Source: Timonella corticicola (GTDB lineage Bacteria > Actinomycetota > Actinomycetes > Actinomycetales > Cellulomonadaceae). Taken from it: a stretch of 64,000 bases of DNA. The translations under genes were made by a program, and so were the position numbers. How positions within the stretch are numbered: position 1 is the first letter of the stretch; the number at the start of each line of letters is the position of its first letter. A model generated the notes under the pieces. The model made no database searches. It saw nothing but the letters and a program-made list of their open reading frames with translations, and was not told the origin of the DNA. Positions 63,569 to 64,000 of the stretch are shown here, one piece after another. The stretch spans positions 496,001 to 560,000 of the forward strand of contig NZ_JBHUOP010000003.1 of NCBI RefSeq assembly GCF_042683685.1. The letters run 5' to 3'.

Positions 63569-64000
63569 CTATTTTGTGACCTTGATGGTGACGGTCTTGC
63601 TGGTCTTGCCGGTGACGGTCGAACTGGAAGCGATCTTGACGCGATACCTGATGGGCTTCGCCTTGGCAGTGTGCTTGAGCACGTGGGTTCCGGCTTTGAG
63701 CTTTTTGACCGTCTTCCAGGTGGAACCGGTACGAGTTTGCAGCACAGCGGCATGATTGACCTTGAAGGTGTCCTTGTATACCTTGCCAGCCGCGATCGTC
63801 TTGGTTCCGGAGGCAAAACCTGAGATGGTGCCACGCTTCTTCGCAACCGTCACAGACTTCTTTGCGGTTGCCTTGTTGTAGTTCTTGGAGGCGTGGAACT
63901 CCACGCGGAACGAGTGCCTGCCCTTGGACAGAGGCTTCTTAAGTGTGAAGGTGGTCTTGCCCTTCGACACCTTCTTGGTGGCTGTCTTCTTTCCATCCAC
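63569..64000 (-). CDS. Secreted repeat protein, C-terminal part (cut by window edge)
   Basis: The last 143 residues of a gene that begins beyond the window. The first ~55 residues are an Ig-like repeat (GRHSFRVEFHASKNYNKATAKKSV). The rest (FASGTKTIAAGKVYKDTFKV, LQTRTGSTWKTVKKLKAGTH) is homologous to the tail repeats of the CAP protein at 38586. Very Lys/Thr-rich, so probably surface associated. No catalytic domain is visible in this part. Confidence 0.75.
   Translation of the reverse strand: MDGKKTATKKVSKGKTTFTLKKPLSKGRHSFRVEFHASKNYNKATAKKSVTVAKKRGTISGFASGTKTIAAGKVYKDTFKVNHAAVLQTRTGSTWKTVKKLKAGTHVLKHTAKAKPIRYRVKIASSSTVTGKTSKTVTIKVTK

Noticed and set aside
1..64000. CRISPR array or known defence island
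   Set aside because: No regularly spaced direct repeats and no cas, restriction or toxin-antitoxin genes were seen; the palindromes are dispersed singly.

Overview
The window is a stretch of a Gram-positive, moderately high-G+C actinobacterial chromosome. The best guess is Actinomycetaceae or a close relative, but the genus cannot be fixed from sequence alone. Evidence: many GTG and TTG starts with purine-rich Shine-Dalgarno (SD) sites, lipoprotein signal peptides with an (L/A)xxC box, sortase signals of the LxQTG type, an LCP cell-wall ligase, and actinobacterial-style CsoR/CstR, ROK and Erm genes. No phage or plasmid genes and no complete insertion sequence were seen.

Layout. 1-1.1 kb: the end of a TPR protein and a small acidic protein. 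1.3-9.3 kb: a sugar operon, made of a ROK repressor with a palindromic operator on its own promoter, an ABC importer without its own ATPase, a GH15 enzyme and a GH31 alpha-glucosidase. 9.4-15.2 kb: a c-di-GMP pair (EAL enzyme plus lipoprotein, divergent from a membrane GGDEF protein) beside a UDP-GlcNAc 2-epimerase/processive glycosyltransferase operon. 15.4-17.8 kb: a persulfide-type regulon (CoA-disulfide reductase-rhodanese, CstR-like repressor, small Cys4 protein). 18.1-24.5 kb: LCP protein, manganese-type ABC transporter, aldo/keto reductase, ThrE exporter. 24.5-25.5 kb: a gene-poor relic strip. 25.5-28.4 kb: secreted HNH nuclease and a betaine-type BCCT carrier. 28.9-38.3 kb: two very large sortase-anchored surface proteins. 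38.6-48.8 kb: secreted CAP protein, LysR/MFS pair, a PEPCK/HPr-kinase-superfamily protein (DUF4914-like), thioredoxin, a large P-loop ATPase, TetR. 49.0-54.0 kb: a ketosteroid-dehydrogenase-like gene broken by one in-frame TAG, VOC protein, MntP manganese exporter, second CAP protein, tRNA-Ala(TGC). 54.2-58.1 kb: OhrR-like/glutathione peroxidase/DoxX operon, an Erm methyltransferase with leader peptide and attenuator, and a beta-helix lipoprotein. 58.5-64 kb: unknown membrane protein, phosphatidylcholine synthase plus choline-type BCCT carrier, FUSC protein, and the C-terminus of a secreted repeat protein.

Themes. Cell-surface and envelope functions dominate: sortase substrates, CAP proteins, LCP, a possible ManNAc polymer, phosphatidylcholine. 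Redox and metal homeostasis come next: persulfide sensing, organic peroxide sensing, Mn import and export. Between the genes lie three families of short, fixed-length imperfect palindromes (60 bp x4, 69 bp x5, 69 bp x2). They look like REP/BIME-type dispersed elements and no feature above explains them. The most promising systems to follow up are the c-di-GMP/EPS neighbourhood, the erm attenuator, the palindrome families and the Pcs-BetT pair.
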